DNA of 64,000 nucleotides from Marinospirillum sp031581385 (GTDB lineage Bacteria; Pseudomonadota; Gammaproteobacteria; Pseudomonadales; Halomonadaceae): NCBI RefSeq assembly GCF_044810985.1, contig NZ_CP085242.1:1116001-1180000 (forward strand). The letters run 5' to 3'. Positions 25,457 to 35,449 of this stretch are shown here, piece after piece; positions within the stretch are counted from its first letter, which is position 1, and every line of letters begins with the position of its first letter. Below the pieces are notes generated by a model, which saw only the letters and a program-made list of their open reading frames with translations, was not told where the DNA came from and made no database searches. Made by a program: the position numbers and the translations under genes.

Positions 25457-27172
25457 ATGGTGGATGTTTCCAATCCTCATGTTCTCAGCTCTCTCTCCAA
25501 GCGCCTGATTCGCGATGGTTTGCTGGATGAAGGAGAAGCTCTCGCTGCGCAGGTCAAAGCCAAGGAGAATGGTCTGTCTTTCAGCCACTACCTGAACAGC
25601 ACAGGTCATGTAGACAGCGATCAACTGGCCAATCTGATTGCTGAGGAATTCGGGCTACCCTATCTGGATCTGGAAGCCATTGATCCCAAGCAATTCCCCA
25701 AAAAGCTGGTGGAAGAAAACCTGCTGCGCAAGCATCAGGCTCTACCGATTCTATTGCGTGATAACCAGTTGTCTCTGGCTCTTTCCACGCCGACCAACCT
25801 GGCTGCCATTGATGAAATCCAATTCCAGACCGGGCTGATCATTAACCCGATTATTGTTTCCGAAACCAAGCTGCACCAAATTCTGGAAGCATCACTGGAA
25901 ACCGACATCGGTTCTTTGGGGGATCTGGATGACTCCGAATTGGAAGGTTTGGAAGCTGGCAGCACCCAGGTTGAAGAAGAGCTGAGCGGCGATGCAGTGG
26001 GTGGCAAGGATGATGCACCTATTGTAAAGTTTGTAAACAAAGTGTTGCTAGATGCCATACGCCGGGGCGCTTCGGACATTCATTTTGAACCCTATGAGCA
26101 CAGTTATCGGGTTCGCTGTCGTATTGATGGCATTCTGCATGAGATGACCCGCCCGCCCTTGTCACTGCGGGGCCGCCTTGCTGCACGTTTGAAGGTCATG
26201 GCCAAGCTGAATATTTCCGAGAGGCGTATTCCCCAGGATGGTGGCATCAAACTAAGGCTTTCCAAAACCCGGGCCATAGATTTTCGTGTGAATACCCTGC
26301 CGACCCTCTGGGGCGAAAAAATCGTTTTGCGGATACTGGATGCCAATGCCGCCAAAATGGGTATAGAGCAGTTGGGCTTTGAAGCCGAGCAACAAAAACT
26401 CTATGAGCAGGCCTTGGCCAACCCTCAAGGCATGATTCTGGTCACCGGCCCCACGGGCAGTGGTAAAACGGTTACTCTTTATACCGGCCTGAATCTGCTG
26501 AACTCGCCTGAGCGCAATATTGCCAGTGCTGAAGATCCGGTTGAAATCAATATGGATGGCATCAACCAGGTCAACATCAATACCAAGGTGGGGCTGGATT
26601 TTGCTTCGGCATTACGGGCTTTTTTGCGCCAGGATCCGGATGTGGTTATGGTGGGCGAGATTCGTGATATAGAAACAGCAGAAACAGCCGTCAAGGCCGC
26701 CCAGACGGGGCACCTGGTGCTTTCCACCCTGCACACCAACTCAGCTGCAGCCACTCTGAACCGTTTGATGAACATGGGGGTTCCAGCCTACAACCTGGCC
26801 GCTTCTGTACAATTGATCATAGCCCAGCGCCTGGCCAGGCGGCTTTGTCCGAAATGCAAAAAACCTTCCGAACTGCCTCAGGATACGCTGCTGGAGCTGG
26901 GCTTCAGCGAACAGGAACTGGCGGAAAACCAGATTTATGATGCAGTAGGCTGCAGCCAGTGCACCAAGGGTTACAAGGGGCGTTTGGGGATTTATGAGGT
27001 GGTCAAAATCACCCCGGAACTGGCAGATCTGGTGATGCATTCCGCCAGTGCCATGGAGATCAGTCGCAAGGCCCGTGAGCAGGGCTTTCCTGATTTGCGT
27101 CAGTCAGGCCGCAGAAAGGTTCTTGCCGGTCTGACCAGTGTCGATGAACTAACCCGCGTCACCATGGAATAG
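25457..27172 (+). CDS. pilB: Type IV pilus extension ATPase PilB
   Basis: This is a 571-residue hexameric ATPase that powers pilus assembly at the inner membrane. It has an N-terminal MshEN-type domain (about 1-150), a Walker A GPTGSGKTVT, an Asp-box region (ASAEDPVEI), Walker B (VVMVGEIRD) and a His box (GHLVLSTLHTN). A zinc tetracysteine is present: CPKC, then CSQC about 46 residues later. These place it with PilB/GspE extension ATPases rather than PilT. It is the first gene of pilBCD. Confidence 0.96.
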   Translation: MVDVSNPHVLSSLSKRLIRDGLLDEGEALAAQVKAKENGLSFSHYLNSTGHVDSDQLANLIAEEFGLPYLDLEAIDPKQFPKKLVEENLLRKHQALPILLRDNQLSLALSTPTNLAAIDEIQFQTGLIINPIIVSETKLHQILEASLETDIGSLGDLDDSELEGLEAGSTQVEEELSGDAVGGKDDAPIVKFVNKVLLDAIRRGASDIHFEPYEHSYRVRCRIDGILHEMTRPPLSLRGRLAARLKVMAKLNISERRIPQDGGIKLRLSKTRAIDFRVNTLPTLWGEKIVLRILDANAAKMGIEQLGFEAEQQKLYEQALANPQGMILVTGPTGSGKTVTLYTGLNLLNSPERNIASAEDPVEINMDGINQVNINTKVGLDFASALRAFLRQDPDVVMVGEIRDIETAETAVKAAQTGHLVLSTLHTNSAAATLNRLMNMGVPAYNLAASVQLIIAQRLARRLCPKCKKPSELPQDTLLELGFSEQELAENQIYDAVGCSQCTKGYKGRLGIYEVVKITPELADLVMHSASAMEISRKAREQGFPDLRQSGRRKVLAGLTSVDELTRVTME

Positions 27173-27183
27173 GCTGAAAAATT

Positions 27184-28404
27184 ATGGCAGCAACCAAACC
27201 ACCCAAGATCCATTTATTCCACTGGGAAGGAACCAATGCCCGGCGCGAAAAGATCAAGGGCGAAATTGAAGCCGAAGACATCAATCTGGTGCGTGCCAAG
27301 CTTCGTGAGCAGGGCATTTCACCCAAGCGGATTCGCAAAAAGTCCAATTTCTCCCTGGGTCTGGGTGAGAAAATCACGGCCCGTGATATCACTCTTTTTT
27401 CGCGCCAGCTGGCAACGATGATCAAGGCTGGTGTTCCGGTGGTTCAGGCTTTGACCATCACCATTGAAGGCCAGACCAAAAAGAAAATGCGTAACCTCTT
27501 GATGGATCTGCGTGATCAGGTTTCGGCAGGCACACCAGTGGCTCAGGCCTTGCGTCGTCATCCCAAGGTTTTTGATGATCTGTTTTGCAGCCTTGTGGAA
27601 GCCGGTGAAGCCTCGGGGGCCCTGGAAGACATGCTGGAACGGGTGGCTCTGTACAAGGAGCGCATGGAGTCGCTGAAAAACAAAATCAAAAAAGCGCTGT
27701 ATTACCCGGTTTTTGTTCTGATCATTGGCATGGGGGTATCGGCTCTGCTGCTGGTCAAGGTGGTTCCGGAATTTGAAAAAATGTTTGCCGGTTTTGGGGC
27801 AGAGCTGCCGGCTTTCACCCAGATGGTGGTCAATCTTTCGCGGTTCATGCAGGAATGGTGGTGGCTGGTGTTCGGGACCTTGATCGGCTTGGTTTATCTG
27901 GTGAATTTCATGAAAAAACGCTCGGAAGCTTTTGCTTACCGACTCAGTAAATTCACTTTGCGTTTGCCCATTGTCGGCCAGCTTCTGCACAAATCGGCGG
28001 TCGCCCGTTTTTCACGCACCCTAGCAACCTCCTTCTCGGCAGGGGTGCCCTTGGTTGATGCTCTGGATTCGGCAGGCAGTTCAACCGGCAACCTGGTTTA
28101 TCGTGGGGCGGTTACCCGGATGAAGGATGATGTTGCCACCGGCCAGCAGCTGAATTTTTCCATGCGCCAGGCCAGACTCTTTCCCACCATGGTGAACCAG
28201 ATGGTGGCCATCGGTGAAGAGTCCGGTGCACTGGATACCATGCTAATGAAGGTGGCTGATTTCTTCGAGGAAGAGGTCAACACCATGGTGGATAGCATGA
28301 CCAGCCTGCTGGAGCCCCTGGTGATTGCGGTATTGGGTGTTATTGTCGGTGGCCTGGTGATTGCCATGTACCTGCCCATTTTCCAGATGGGAAGCATCAT
28401 GTAA
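27184..28404 (+). CDS. pilC: Type IV pilus inner-membrane platform protein PilC
   Basis: This is a 406-residue polytopic protein with two GspF domains (about 65-190 and 270-395), each a helical cytoplasmic bundle followed by a membrane helix. Three membrane segments are evident (about 175-200, 225-245 and 378-398). Motifs such as FSRQLATMIKAGVPVVQAL and the repeat FSRTLATSFSAGVPLVDAL show the internal duplication typical of PilC/GspF. It couples PilB rotation to pilin insertion. It lies 11 bp after pilB and overlaps pilD by one base. Confidence 0.95.
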   Translation: MAATKPPKIHLFHWEGTNARREKIKGEIEAEDINLVRAKLREQGISPKRIRKKSNFSLGLGEKITARDITLFSRQLATMIKAGVPVVQALTITIEGQTKKKMRNLLMDLRDQVSAGTPVAQALRRHPKVFDDLFCSLVEAGEASGALEDMLERVALYKERMESLKNKIKKALYYPVFVLIIGMGVSALLLVKVVPEFEKMFAGFGAELPAFTQMVVNLSRFMQEWWWLVFGTLIGLVYLVNFMKKRSEAFAYRLSKFTLRLPIVGQLLHKSAVARFSRTLATSFSAGVPLVDALDSAGSSTGNLVYRGAVTRMKDDVATGQQLNFSMRQARLFPTMVNQMVAIGEESGALDTMLMKVADFFEEEVNTMVDSMTSLLEPLVIAVLGVIVGGLVIAMYLPIFQMGSIM

Positions 28405-29276
28405 TGGCATGGCTGACGGGATTGGATGCCAGCCTCTGGCCTTTCTGGCTCTGGCTGGTTTTTGCTTGCCTGCTGGGGCTGGTGATCGGCAGTTTTCTGA
28501 ATGTGGTGATCTACCGTCTGCCGTTGATGCTCCGGCGCAGCTGGGGTGAAACTGATCTGCCGAATATCAGCCTGGCCTGGCCCGCCTCCCACTGCCCTGC
28601 CTGTCAGGCCCCGGTGAATTGGAAACACAATCTACCGGTCATCAGTTGGCTGTTTTTGAAAGGGCGTTGTTCAAGCTGCAAAAATCCGATCTCGCGGCTT
28701 TATCCCGGCGTCGAACTGGCTGCAGGCCTGCTGACCCTGCTGATCGCCTGGCGCTATGGAGCCAGCTTTCAGGCACTGGCCTTGATGGGTTTTGCCCTGA
28801 CCCTGTTGGCTCTGGCTGTGATTGATATCCAGACCCGACTGTTGCCGGATTTTTTGACCCTGCCCCTGGTCTGGGCCGGACTAATTTTTCACTGGCTTTA
28901 TTCCACTCCGGAACTGTTCAATCAAGCCTTTGCCGGGGCGGTACTGGGCTACCTAAGCCTCTGGAGTCTTTACTGGGTATTCAAACTCCTGACCGGGCGT
29001 GAAGGCATGGGCTATGGGGATTTCAAGCTGCTGGCCGCACTGGGTGCCTGGTTGGGTGCTCCCGCACTGGTGCCGATTATTTTGCTCGCCTCGCTCTCCG
29101 GCCTACTGGTTGCCCTGATCATGAAGCTGCGTAAAGCCTGGGCCGGTCAGGCTCTGCCCTTTGGGCCTCACCTAGTGGTGGGTACGCTGGTGTTACTGCT
29201 CGGTGGCTGGGAAATTGCTGAACTGCTGATGCTGGACAGCTGGCTACTGATCACCAGCTGGGCTTTTACCCTTTAG
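28404..29276 (+). CDS. pilD: Prepilin peptidase/N-methyltransferase PilD
   Basis: This is a 290-residue inner-membrane aspartyl protease that cleaves and N-methylates prepilins. The N-terminal methylase-linked zinc motif CPAC...CSSC is present. The two catalytic aspartates are in AVIDIQTRLLPD and the GxGD motif GMGYGDFK. About seven or eight membrane helices follow. Its ATG overlaps the pilC stop (TAATG). In Pseudomonas coaE and yacG follow pilD; here rarA converges on it with an 11-bp overlap and coaE-yacG are 19 kb away. Confidence 0.95.
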   Translation: MAWLTGLDASLWPFWLWLVFACLLGLVIGSFLNVVIYRLPLMLRRSWGETDLPNISLAWPASHCPACQAPVNWKHNLPVISWLFLKGRCSSCKNPISRLYPGVELAAGLLTLLIAWRYGASFQALALMGFALTLLALAVIDIQTRLLPDFLTLPLVWAGLIFHWLYSTPELFNQAFAGAVLGYLSLWSLYWVFKLLTGREGMGYGDFKLLAALGAWLGAPALVPIILLASLSGLLVALIMKLRKAWAGQALPFGPHLVVGTLVLLLGGWEIAELLMLDSWLLITSWAFTL

Positions 29277-30588
29277 CCACTTCATCAAGGCTGCGCAGGT
29301 GGCGCAGTTTTTCCGCAATTTTAATTTCCAGGCCACGTTCGACCGGCTGGTAGTAGTGAGTGCCCACCAGTTGTTCGGGGAAGTAGTTTTCTCCGGCGGC
29401 GTAGCCTTCCGGTTCATTGTGGGCATAGCGGTATTCTGCACCATAGCCCAAGTCTTCCATCAGGCCGGTGGGGGCATTGCGCAGGTGTAGAGGCACTTCA
29501 TAACTGGGTGTGGATTTCACCTGCTTCATGGCTGCATTAAAAGCGTTGTAAACAGCATTGGATTTAGCGGCCACGGCCAGGTAAACCACGGCATGGGCAA
29601 TGGCCAGCTCGCCTTCCGGGCTGCCCAGGCGGGTTTGCACATCCCAGGCATTCAGCGCCAGTTGCAGACCACGCGGGTCGGCATTACCAATATCTTCGCT
29701 GGCCATGCGCACGACGCGGCGAGCAATATACAGAGGGTCACAACCGCCATCCAGCATCCGGCACAGCCAGTAGAGAGCAGCATCCGGGGCCGAGCCACGT
29801 ACTGCTTTGTGGAGGGCGGAAATCTGGTCATAAAAGGCTTCGCCACCCTTATCAAAGCGTCTAAGGCTTTCCTGCACCACCTCGGCAATGGTTTTTTCAG
29901 TGATCTGCCCGTTTTCAGCCAGATCAGCAGCTATTTCCAGAAAATTAAGAGCCCGGCGCGCATCACCGTCGGCGGCTCTGGCCAGCACGGCCAGGGTTTC
30001 AGGATCAGCCTGCAGGGACTGCTGACCCAGGCCTCTTTCCGGGTTGGTGAGTGCCAACTCCAGAAGATCCTGCAGTACATCTTCACTCAGGGATTTGAGT
30101 ACATAAACCCTGGCGCGTGACAAGAGTGCAGAATTGAGTTCAAAAGAAGGATTTTCAGTGGTGGCCCCGATAAACACAAAGGTGCCGTCTTCAATGTAGG
30201 GCAGAAAAGCATCCTGCTGGGACTTGTTAAAGCGATGCACTTCATCAACAAACAAAAGAGTCGGTTTGCCAGTGAACTGCTGATGTTCCTGAGCGGCAAC
30301 CACGGCAGAGCGAATTTCCTTGACCCCACTCATGACCGCAGAAAGACTGGTGTAGCGCAGCTCACCCTGCTCAGCCAACAGACGCGCCAGGGTGGTCTTG
30401 CCAACTCCCGGCGGCCCCCAGAAAATCATCGAGTGGAGCTGCCCTGCCTCCAGTGCCTGGCGCAGGGATTTATCGTCACCCAGTAGATGGTCCTGACCCA
30501 CAAATTCAGCCAGATTGCGTGGCCGCATCCGGGCGGCCAGAGGCTGCCAGCTCGGGCGTTGAGTGGAACTGAACAGATCGTCGGACAT
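29266..30588 (-). CDS. rarA: Replication-associated recombination ATPase RarA (MgsA)
   Basis: This is a 440-residue AAA+ ATPase related to clamp-loader and RuvB proteins, acting at stalled replication forks and interacting with SSB. It has Walker A GPPGVGKTT, Walker B LFVDEVHRFN, sensor 1 GATTENPSFE and an arginine finger region (LLSRARVY). The C-terminal tetramerisation part has the motif NPEGYAAGENYFPEQL. It starts one base before the lolA stop region, in the common ftsK-lolA-rarA order. Confidence 0.95.
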   Translation of the reverse strand: MSDDLFSSTQRPSWQPLAARMRPRNLAEFVGQDHLLGDDKSLRQALEAGQLHSMIFWGPPGVGKTTLARLLAEQGELRYTSLSAVMSGVKEIRSAVVAAQEHQQFTGKPTLLFVDEVHRFNKSQQDAFLPYIEDGTFVFIGATTENPSFELNSALLSRARVYVLKSLSEDVLQDLLELALTNPERGLGQQSLQADPETLAVLARAADGDARRALNFLEIAADLAENGQITEKTIAEVVQESLRRFDKGGEAFYDQISALHKAVRGSAPDAALYWLCRMLDGGCDPLYIARRVVRMASEDIGNADPRGLQLALNAWDVQTRLGSPEGELAIAHAVVYLAVAAKSNAVYNAFNAAMKQVKSTPSYEVPLHLRNAPTGLMEDLGYGAEYRYAHNEPEGYAAGENYFPEQLVGTHYYQPVERGLEIKIAEKLRHLRSLDEVAKG

Positions 30589-30589
30589 A

Positions 30590-31210
30590 TTATTCCTGGA
30601 TCACATCAATATCGTCAGGAATGACAAAATCAAAACCGGAAGGTGACAGCGGCTGATTGTATCTGGGATTGATCAGATCAACACGGGTTTGCTGACCCAG
30701 ACTGTCTTCCAGGCTGATGGCCGTGATCTGACCCTGCTGAAAAAACAATTGCAGCTTCTCAAAGAGACTGTCACCCGCCCGAGGCACCAGGGTGAAAACC
30801 TCTTCATCAGAATTTTTCTGGTAATCAACCTGAAAGTCCTCGGTTAGATCAGCCGTCTCCCCGGAAAGGATCAGGGCCGGTGTATGCGCCATTCGCTGAT
30901 CCAGCTGTTGGACAGTGACCTGTTCCAGACCCGGATCATAAAGCCAGAGGGTTTGGCCATCTGAAACCAGAACTTCCGGGAAGGGTTTACGGGTTTCCCA
31001 ATGGAAGCGACCCGGCTTCAAAAGGCGCATCTCACCTTCGGTTTGCTGAAGTCTTTGACCACTGGCGTCCAGAATCTTCTGATCAAACTCTGCTTCCAGG
31101 CTCTGCAGTTCACTGAGGTAACCCTGCAACCTGGATTCTGGAGAAGCTGCAGACAAGCCAAAGCTGAACAGCAGCAGGAAGGCAGCGATCAATAGGGATT
31201 TGTAGGACAT
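30590..31210 (-). CDS. lolA: Periplasmic lipoprotein carrier LolA
   Basis: This is a 206-residue periplasmic chaperone that carries lipoproteins from LolCDE to LolB. A signal peptide (1-22, ending GLSAA) is followed by the LolA half-barrel with the typical strings GRFHWETRKPFPEVLVSDGQ and LWLYDPGLEQVTVQ. Arg and Trp positions in FHWETRKP match the lipid-binding pocket. It sits 23 bp downstream of ftsK and one base from rarA. Confidence 0.95.
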   Translation of the reverse strand: MSYKSLLIAAFLLLFSFGLSAASPESRLQGYLSELQSLEAEFDQKILDASGQRLQQTEGEMRLLKPGRFHWETRKPFPEVLVSDGQTLWLYDPGLEQVTVQQLDQRMAHTPALILSGETADLTEDFQVDYQKNSDEEVFTLVPRAGDSLFEKLQLFFQQGQITAISLEDSLGQQTRVDLINPRYNQPLSPSGFDFVIPDDIDVIQE

Positions 31211-31233
31211 GTTATTCCTTAAAACGAGTGATT

Positions 31234-33618
31234 TTATTGGTTGACCAGCAGTTCGCGTTGTCCATTGGCCTGAAGCGGTGAAACCAGGCCCGCTCTCTCC
31301 ATGGCGTCCACCAGACGCGCAGCCCGGTTATAACCGATTTTAAAGCGCCTTTGCACTGCTGAGGTCGAAGCCTTGCGGGAATCGATGACGAAGGCCACGG
31401 CTTCATCATAGAGGGGATCATTTTCGTCATCTTCATCACTGGAACCTTCTGCCTCCAATCCGGCCAGGCTTGCAGCTTCGACCTTGCCATTGAGAATAGA
31501 TTCCTCATAGTCCGGTGTTCCCCTCTGTTTCCAGTCCTCTACAACCCGATGCACTTCATCATCATCGACAAAGGCACCATGAATGCGTTCTGGCTGAGGC
31601 GCTCCAGTGGGCAGGTAAAGCATGTCCCCATTACCCAGCAGTTGTTCGGCCCCGCTTTGATCCAGAATGGTACGGGAATCTATTTTACTGGATACCTGAA
31701 AAGCCACCCGGGTGGGGATATTGGCCTTGATCAGGCCGGTAATCACATCCACGGAAGGGCGCTGAGTGGCCAGAATCAAATGAATACCGGCGGCCCTGGC
31801 TTTCTGGGCCAGGCGGGCGATCAACTCTTCCACCTTTTTGCCGACCAGCATCATCATGTCGGCAAATTCGTCAATCACCACCACGATATAGGGCAGGGTT
31901 TCCAGGTATTGAGGGTCGCCGCCCGCTTCAGGGTCAACCAGAGGATCAAGGACTTTACCCCCTTTACGGGTGGCTTCCTTGAGCTTGGCATTGAAACCGG
32001 TGATGTTTCGGACCCCCAAAGCAGCCATCAACTGGTAACGTCTTTCCATTTCCGCCACGCACCAGCGCAAGGAATTGGCCGCTTCTTTCATATCCGTGAC
32101 CACCGGGGCCAGCAGATGCGGAATGCCTTCATAAACGGACAATTCCAACATTTTCGGGTCAATCATGATCAAGCGCAGCTCTTCGGGTGTGCGTTGCAGG
32201 AGCAGGGAAAGCAACATGGCATTCACGCCCACCGATTTACCCGAACCTGTGGTGCCCGCCACCAGCAGATGGGGCATTTTCGCCAGGTTGACCACCACCG
32301 GCTTACCGGCAATATCCTGGCCCAGCGCCAGTGGCAGTGGGTGTTTATCCTGGGTGAAGGCTTCATGATCCAGGACTTCGGTCAGACGGATCAGGGCACG
32401 CTTGGCATTGGGCAGTTCGATGCCAATGGTGGATTTTCCGGAAATGACTTCCACCACCCGGACACTGGGCACTTTCAGGGCACGCGCCAGATCCAGGGCC
32501 AAGTTTGCGACCTTGCTGGATTTCACTCCGGCGGCCAGTTCCAGTTCAAAACGGGTGATCACCGGCCCAGGGTGGGCATCCACAACTTCGGCTTTAACAC
32601 CAAACTCGATCAGGCGCTGTTGCAAGAGCACCGCCAGGGATTCCAGCTCCTGTTGGGTGAAACCGGCTTCCTGGGGCTGGGTGGCGTCCAGCAATTGCAA
32701 GCCGGGCTTTTCACCCACGGGAGCCTGCGGAAGGTGGTTTTTGGCCGGTTGTAAATCCTGGGCGGTCAACAGGCGGGGCTCTTCCTCCACTTCGTCGCTG
32801 TCGTCTCTGGGTTCATCCGGCTCCAAACGCGGTTCGTAAAGCTCACGGTTCACTGTTTTGCTGGACTGGGGAATCTGGGGCAGTTTGTTCTTGATGCCTT
32901 CCAGCCAGCCGGGTGAGTCGGCCTGGTTTGACTCAGCTTCCTCGCGGTAGTAATCCTGTTTTTCCTGACGGCGCAGCTGTTCTGCCTGAAGCAGGGCATT
33001 CCGGGCTTTTTCACCCAGATCCACCAGAAGATGGCCCAGTTCATCCATGATCATCAACCAGGACCAGCCGGTAATCAGGGAAAAGCCAGCGAAACAGGCG
33101 CTCAAAAAAACCAGGGTAGCCCCCAGGTGACCCAACATGGGTGCCGCCAGACTGGCCAGGCTTTCTCCCAGGATACCGCCTGCACCATAAACCCAGCTGA
33201 CCTCTTCGTCGTAAAAGTGCAGGGCAGCAATACCGGCCACACCCACCAGCAATAACATCAGACCGGAAAATCTCAGCGAAGGTATAAAAGGGTCCCATTC
33301 CTCCTGCAACCAGGGACGCCGCAGGAGTTGAATAGCCAGGTGCAGGATCGACAAGGGCAGCAGCCAGGCCGCGGCCCCGGCCAGGGAAAAAAGCACATCA
33401 GCCAGCCAGGCACCCGACAAGCCCATCAGGTTGGTGGCCGCTTGCTGCGAAGTCATGTTCCACCCCGGATCATTGGCGTTGAAGCTGAACAAGGCCAGCC
33501 CCAACATCAACCCCAGCAAGGCCAGCAGCAGGGCAGCAGCTTCATGCAAGGCTTTGCGTAAGCGATGCGCCAGATGGCTCACTGAATCACTTTTGGAGGG
33601 CTTTTCCTGATCACTCAC
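31234..33618 (-). CDS. ftsK: DNA translocase FtsK, GTG start
   Basis: This is a 794-residue septal DNA pump coordinating chromosome segregation with division. Four or five N-terminal membrane helices (about 25-205) come first. A fairly short acidic/Glu linker (about 210-320) and the alpha/beta motor follow, with Walker A AGTTGSGKSVGVNAM and Walker B YIVVVIDEFADMM. The gamma winged-helix domain, which reads KOPS sites and activates XerD, is at about 730-790 (STSAVQRRFKIGYNRAARLV). The GTG start with GGAAGAG upstream is the only plausible one. The linker is much shorter than in E. coli FtsK (1329 residues), as in many other genera. Confidence 0.95.
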   Translation of the reverse strand: MSDQEKPSKSDSVSHLAHRLRKALHEAAALLLALLGLMLGLALFSFNANDPGWNMTSQQAATNLMGLSGAWLADVLFSLAGAAAWLLPLSILHLAIQLLRRPWLQEEWDPFIPSLRFSGLMLLLVGVAGIAALHFYDEEVSWVYGAGGILGESLASLAAPMLGHLGATLVFLSACFAGFSLITGWSWLMIMDELGHLLVDLGEKARNALLQAEQLRRQEKQDYYREEAESNQADSPGWLEGIKNKLPQIPQSSKTVNRELYEPRLEPDEPRDDSDEVEEEPRLLTAQDLQPAKNHLPQAPVGEKPGLQLLDATQPQEAGFTQQELESLAVLLQQRLIEFGVKAEVVDAHPGPVITRFELELAAGVKSSKVANLALDLARALKVPSVRVVEVISGKSTIGIELPNAKRALIRLTEVLDHEAFTQDKHPLPLALGQDIAGKPVVVNLAKMPHLLVAGTTGSGKSVGVNAMLLSLLLQRTPEELRLIMIDPKMLELSVYEGIPHLLAPVVTDMKEAANSLRWCVAEMERRYQLMAALGVRNITGFNAKLKEATRKGGKVLDPLVDPEAGGDPQYLETLPYIVVVIDEFADMMMLVGKKVEELIARLAQKARAAGIHLILATQRPSVDVITGLIKANIPTRVAFQVSSKIDSRTILDQSGAEQLLGNGDMLYLPTGAPQPERIHGAFVDDDEVHRVVEDWKQRGTPDYEESILNGKVEAASLAGLEAEGSSDEDDENDPLYDEAVAFVIDSRKASTSAVQRRFKIGYNRAARLVDAMERAGLVSPLQANGQRELLVNQ

Positions 33619-33721
33619 TTGCTCTTCCCGATCGGTTGACTTGTTGGTAAAGATTCCAGGCCTTATGATAACTCATAGACCCACAAAGAACCTGCTTCTC
33701 TTCACAGCTACAGGCTGAGTT

Positions 33722-34381
33722 ATGCTCGAAATTTGGCAACTGGATGACAAACTCTGGTTCCCTGCTGTTCACCTGGCATTGGATGAGCCTAACGGCCTTC
33801 TGGCTTTTGGTGGCGACCTGAGTGCCGAGCGCCTGTTGCTGGCCTACAGCAAAGGTATTTTTCCCTGGTTCAGTGAGGGCGAGCCCATTCTTTGGTGGTC
33901 GCCCGCTCCCCGCATGGTACTCTTTCCCGAGCAGATTAAAATCCATCGCAGCCTGCGTAAACGCCTGAAACGGGATGATTTTCAAATCACTTTTGACCAG
34001 AATTTTTCCCAGGTGATCCACCTCTGTGCCCAGCTCCGGCAAAACCGTGAAGGCACTTGGATTACACCGGAAATGCAGGCCGCTTATATTGAATTGCACC
34101 AGCGCGGTTTTGCCCATTCGGTCGAGGTCTGGCAAGATAATGAGCTGGTCGGGGGCCTGTATGGACTGGCTTTGGGCCGGGTGTTTTTCGGTGAATCCAT
34201 GTTCAGTCGCGTCAGTGATGCTTCAAAAGTTGCCTTGGTGGCTTTAGCTCAGCGCCTGGAAGAGTTAAACTTTCAGTTGATTGATTGCCAGGTCTATTCA
34301 CCACACTTGGCAAGCCTGGGAGCCAGAGAAATCGAACGGGATGAATTCTTACGCCATCTAAAGCAAGGAGTTGAAGTGTGA
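33722..34381 (+). CDS. aat: Leucyl/phenylalanyl-tRNA-protein transferase
   Basis: This is a 219-residue enzyme that adds Leu or Phe to N-terminal Lys/Arg of proteins, creating N-degrons for ClpS-ClpAP. Family motifs are GLLAFGGDLS, YSKGIFPWFSEGEPILWWSP and VFFGESMFSR. It overlaps the next gene (bpt) by 4 bases. Together with bpt, clpS and clpA nearby it completes the pathway. Confidence 0.95.
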   Translation: MLEIWQLDDKLWFPAVHLALDEPNGLLAFGGDLSAERLLLAYSKGIFPWFSEGEPILWWSPAPRMVLFPEQIKIHRSLRKRLKRDDFQITFDQNFSQVIHLCAQLRQNREGTWITPEMQAAYIELHQRGFAHSVEVWQDNELVGGLYGLALGRVFFGESMFSRVSDASKVALVALAQRLEELNFQLIDCQVYSPHLASLGAREIERDEFLRHLKQGVEV

Positions 34382-35115
34382 CCAGCCATACACTGGGTGA
34401 GCAAGCTTTTTCACTGCGCTTTTATCAGACCATGCCGCACACTTGCAGCTATCTGCCCAACAGGGAGGCCACAACCCTCTTTCTCGACCCGCAACAAACT
34501 TTAACCCTGAAAATCTATGACAGCCTCAGCAAGGTAGGTTTTCGCCGCAGCGGACGCCATCTCTACCGACCGCATTGCCAGAATTGCAATGCCTGCAAAT
34601 CCGTTCGTATTCCCGTAACTGAGTTCAAGCCCAGCCGCCAGCAACGCAAAATCTGGAATCGCAATCAGGATCTGACAGCCTGGGTGGTGGACACTCATTT
34701 TACCGACGAATACTACGCACTTTACGAAAACTACCTGGAAGCACGACACGCGGACGGGGATATGTATCCGCCATCAGTTGATCAGTTCCGCAGCTTTCTG
34801 CTCTTCAGTGAACCCTGGGCAAGGTTGGTGGAGTTTCGTGACCCGGATCACCGACTGATGGCTGTGGCGGCCATGGATCGTTTGTCCGAAGGCCTCTCTG
34901 CCATCTATACCTTCTACTCACCCGAAGAAAACCGCCGCAGCCTGGGTGTTTATGCTGTACTCTGGCAAGTCAACCTGGCCAAAAAGCTGGGCTTGCCGCA
35001 TGTCTATCTGGGCTACTGGATCAAGAACTGCCAGAAAATGAGCTACAAGCAAAACTACCAACCCTTGGAAATTCTCCAGCAACAGGAATGGGTTCGCTTC
35101 TCGCCCCCAGATTAG
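34378..35115 (+). CDS. bpt: Aspartate/glutamate leucyltransferase (Bpt), GTG start
   Basis: This is a 245-residue ATE-family enzyme that transfers Leu from tRNA to N-terminal Asp/Glu. The N-terminal ATE domain has CSYLPNREATTLFLDP and the CQNCNACKSVRIPV cysteine motif; the C-terminal GNAT-like domain has YLGYWIKNCQKMSYKQNYQP. GTG with AAGGAG five bases upstream overlaps the aat stop (GTGTGA), so the two are coupled. Eukaryotic relatives use Arg-tRNA; bacterial two-domain forms of this length use Leu-tRNA. Confidence 0.92.
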   Translation: MTSHTLGEQAFSLRFYQTMPHTCSYLPNREATTLFLDPQQTLTLKIYDSLSKVGFRRSGRHLYRPHCQNCNACKSVRIPVTEFKPSRQQRKIWNRNQDLTAWVVDTHFTDEYYALYENYLEARHADGDMYPPSVDQFRSFLLFSEPWARLVEFRDPDHRLMAVAAMDRLSEGLSAIYTFYSPEENRRSLGVYAVLWQVNLAKKLGLPHVYLGYWIKNCQKMSYKQNYQPLEILQQQEWVRFSPPD

Positions 35116-35216
35116 CCAACGGCTATTTTTTTGCTCTTTACTGAGAAATCAGGCAAAATACTCGCGATTTTTTATTCTGGCAAAATTTAATCAGCCAATT
35201 CAGAGGTTCTTACCGA

Positions 35217-35435
35217 ATGGCAAAAGAAGACCATATTGAAATGGAAGGTGTCATCATTGATACCCTTCCCAACACCATGTTCCGTGTCGAACTTGAAAAC
35301 GGCCATGTGCTGACTGCTCATATTTCCGGAAAAATGCGTAAAAACTATATTCGCATTCTTACGGGCGATAAGGTCAAGGTTGAACTGTCTCCCTATGACC
35401 TCACCAAGGGCCGCATCACTTACCGCGCCCGTTAA
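35217..35435 (+). CDS. infA: Translation initiation factor IF-1
   Basis: This is a 72-residue OB-fold protein, full length for IF-1, binding the 30S A site during initiation. The conserved core is EGVIIDTLPNTMFRVELENG and IRILTGDKVKVELSPYDL, ending RITYRAR. It has its own gap of 101 bp after bpt, AT-rich and probably promoter-bearing, though no clear hexamer pair stands out. A strong terminator follows. Confidence 0.97.
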   Translation: MAKEDHIEMEGVIIDTLPNTMFRVELENGHVLTAHISGKMRKNYIRILTGDKVKVELSPYDLTKGRITYRAR

Positions 35436-35449
35436 GGAAGTCAGACAAC

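Noticed and set aside
31549..32754. Open frame of 401 codons on the + strand
   Set aside because: It lies antisense inside ftsK and has His/Gln-rich composition typical of shadow frames.
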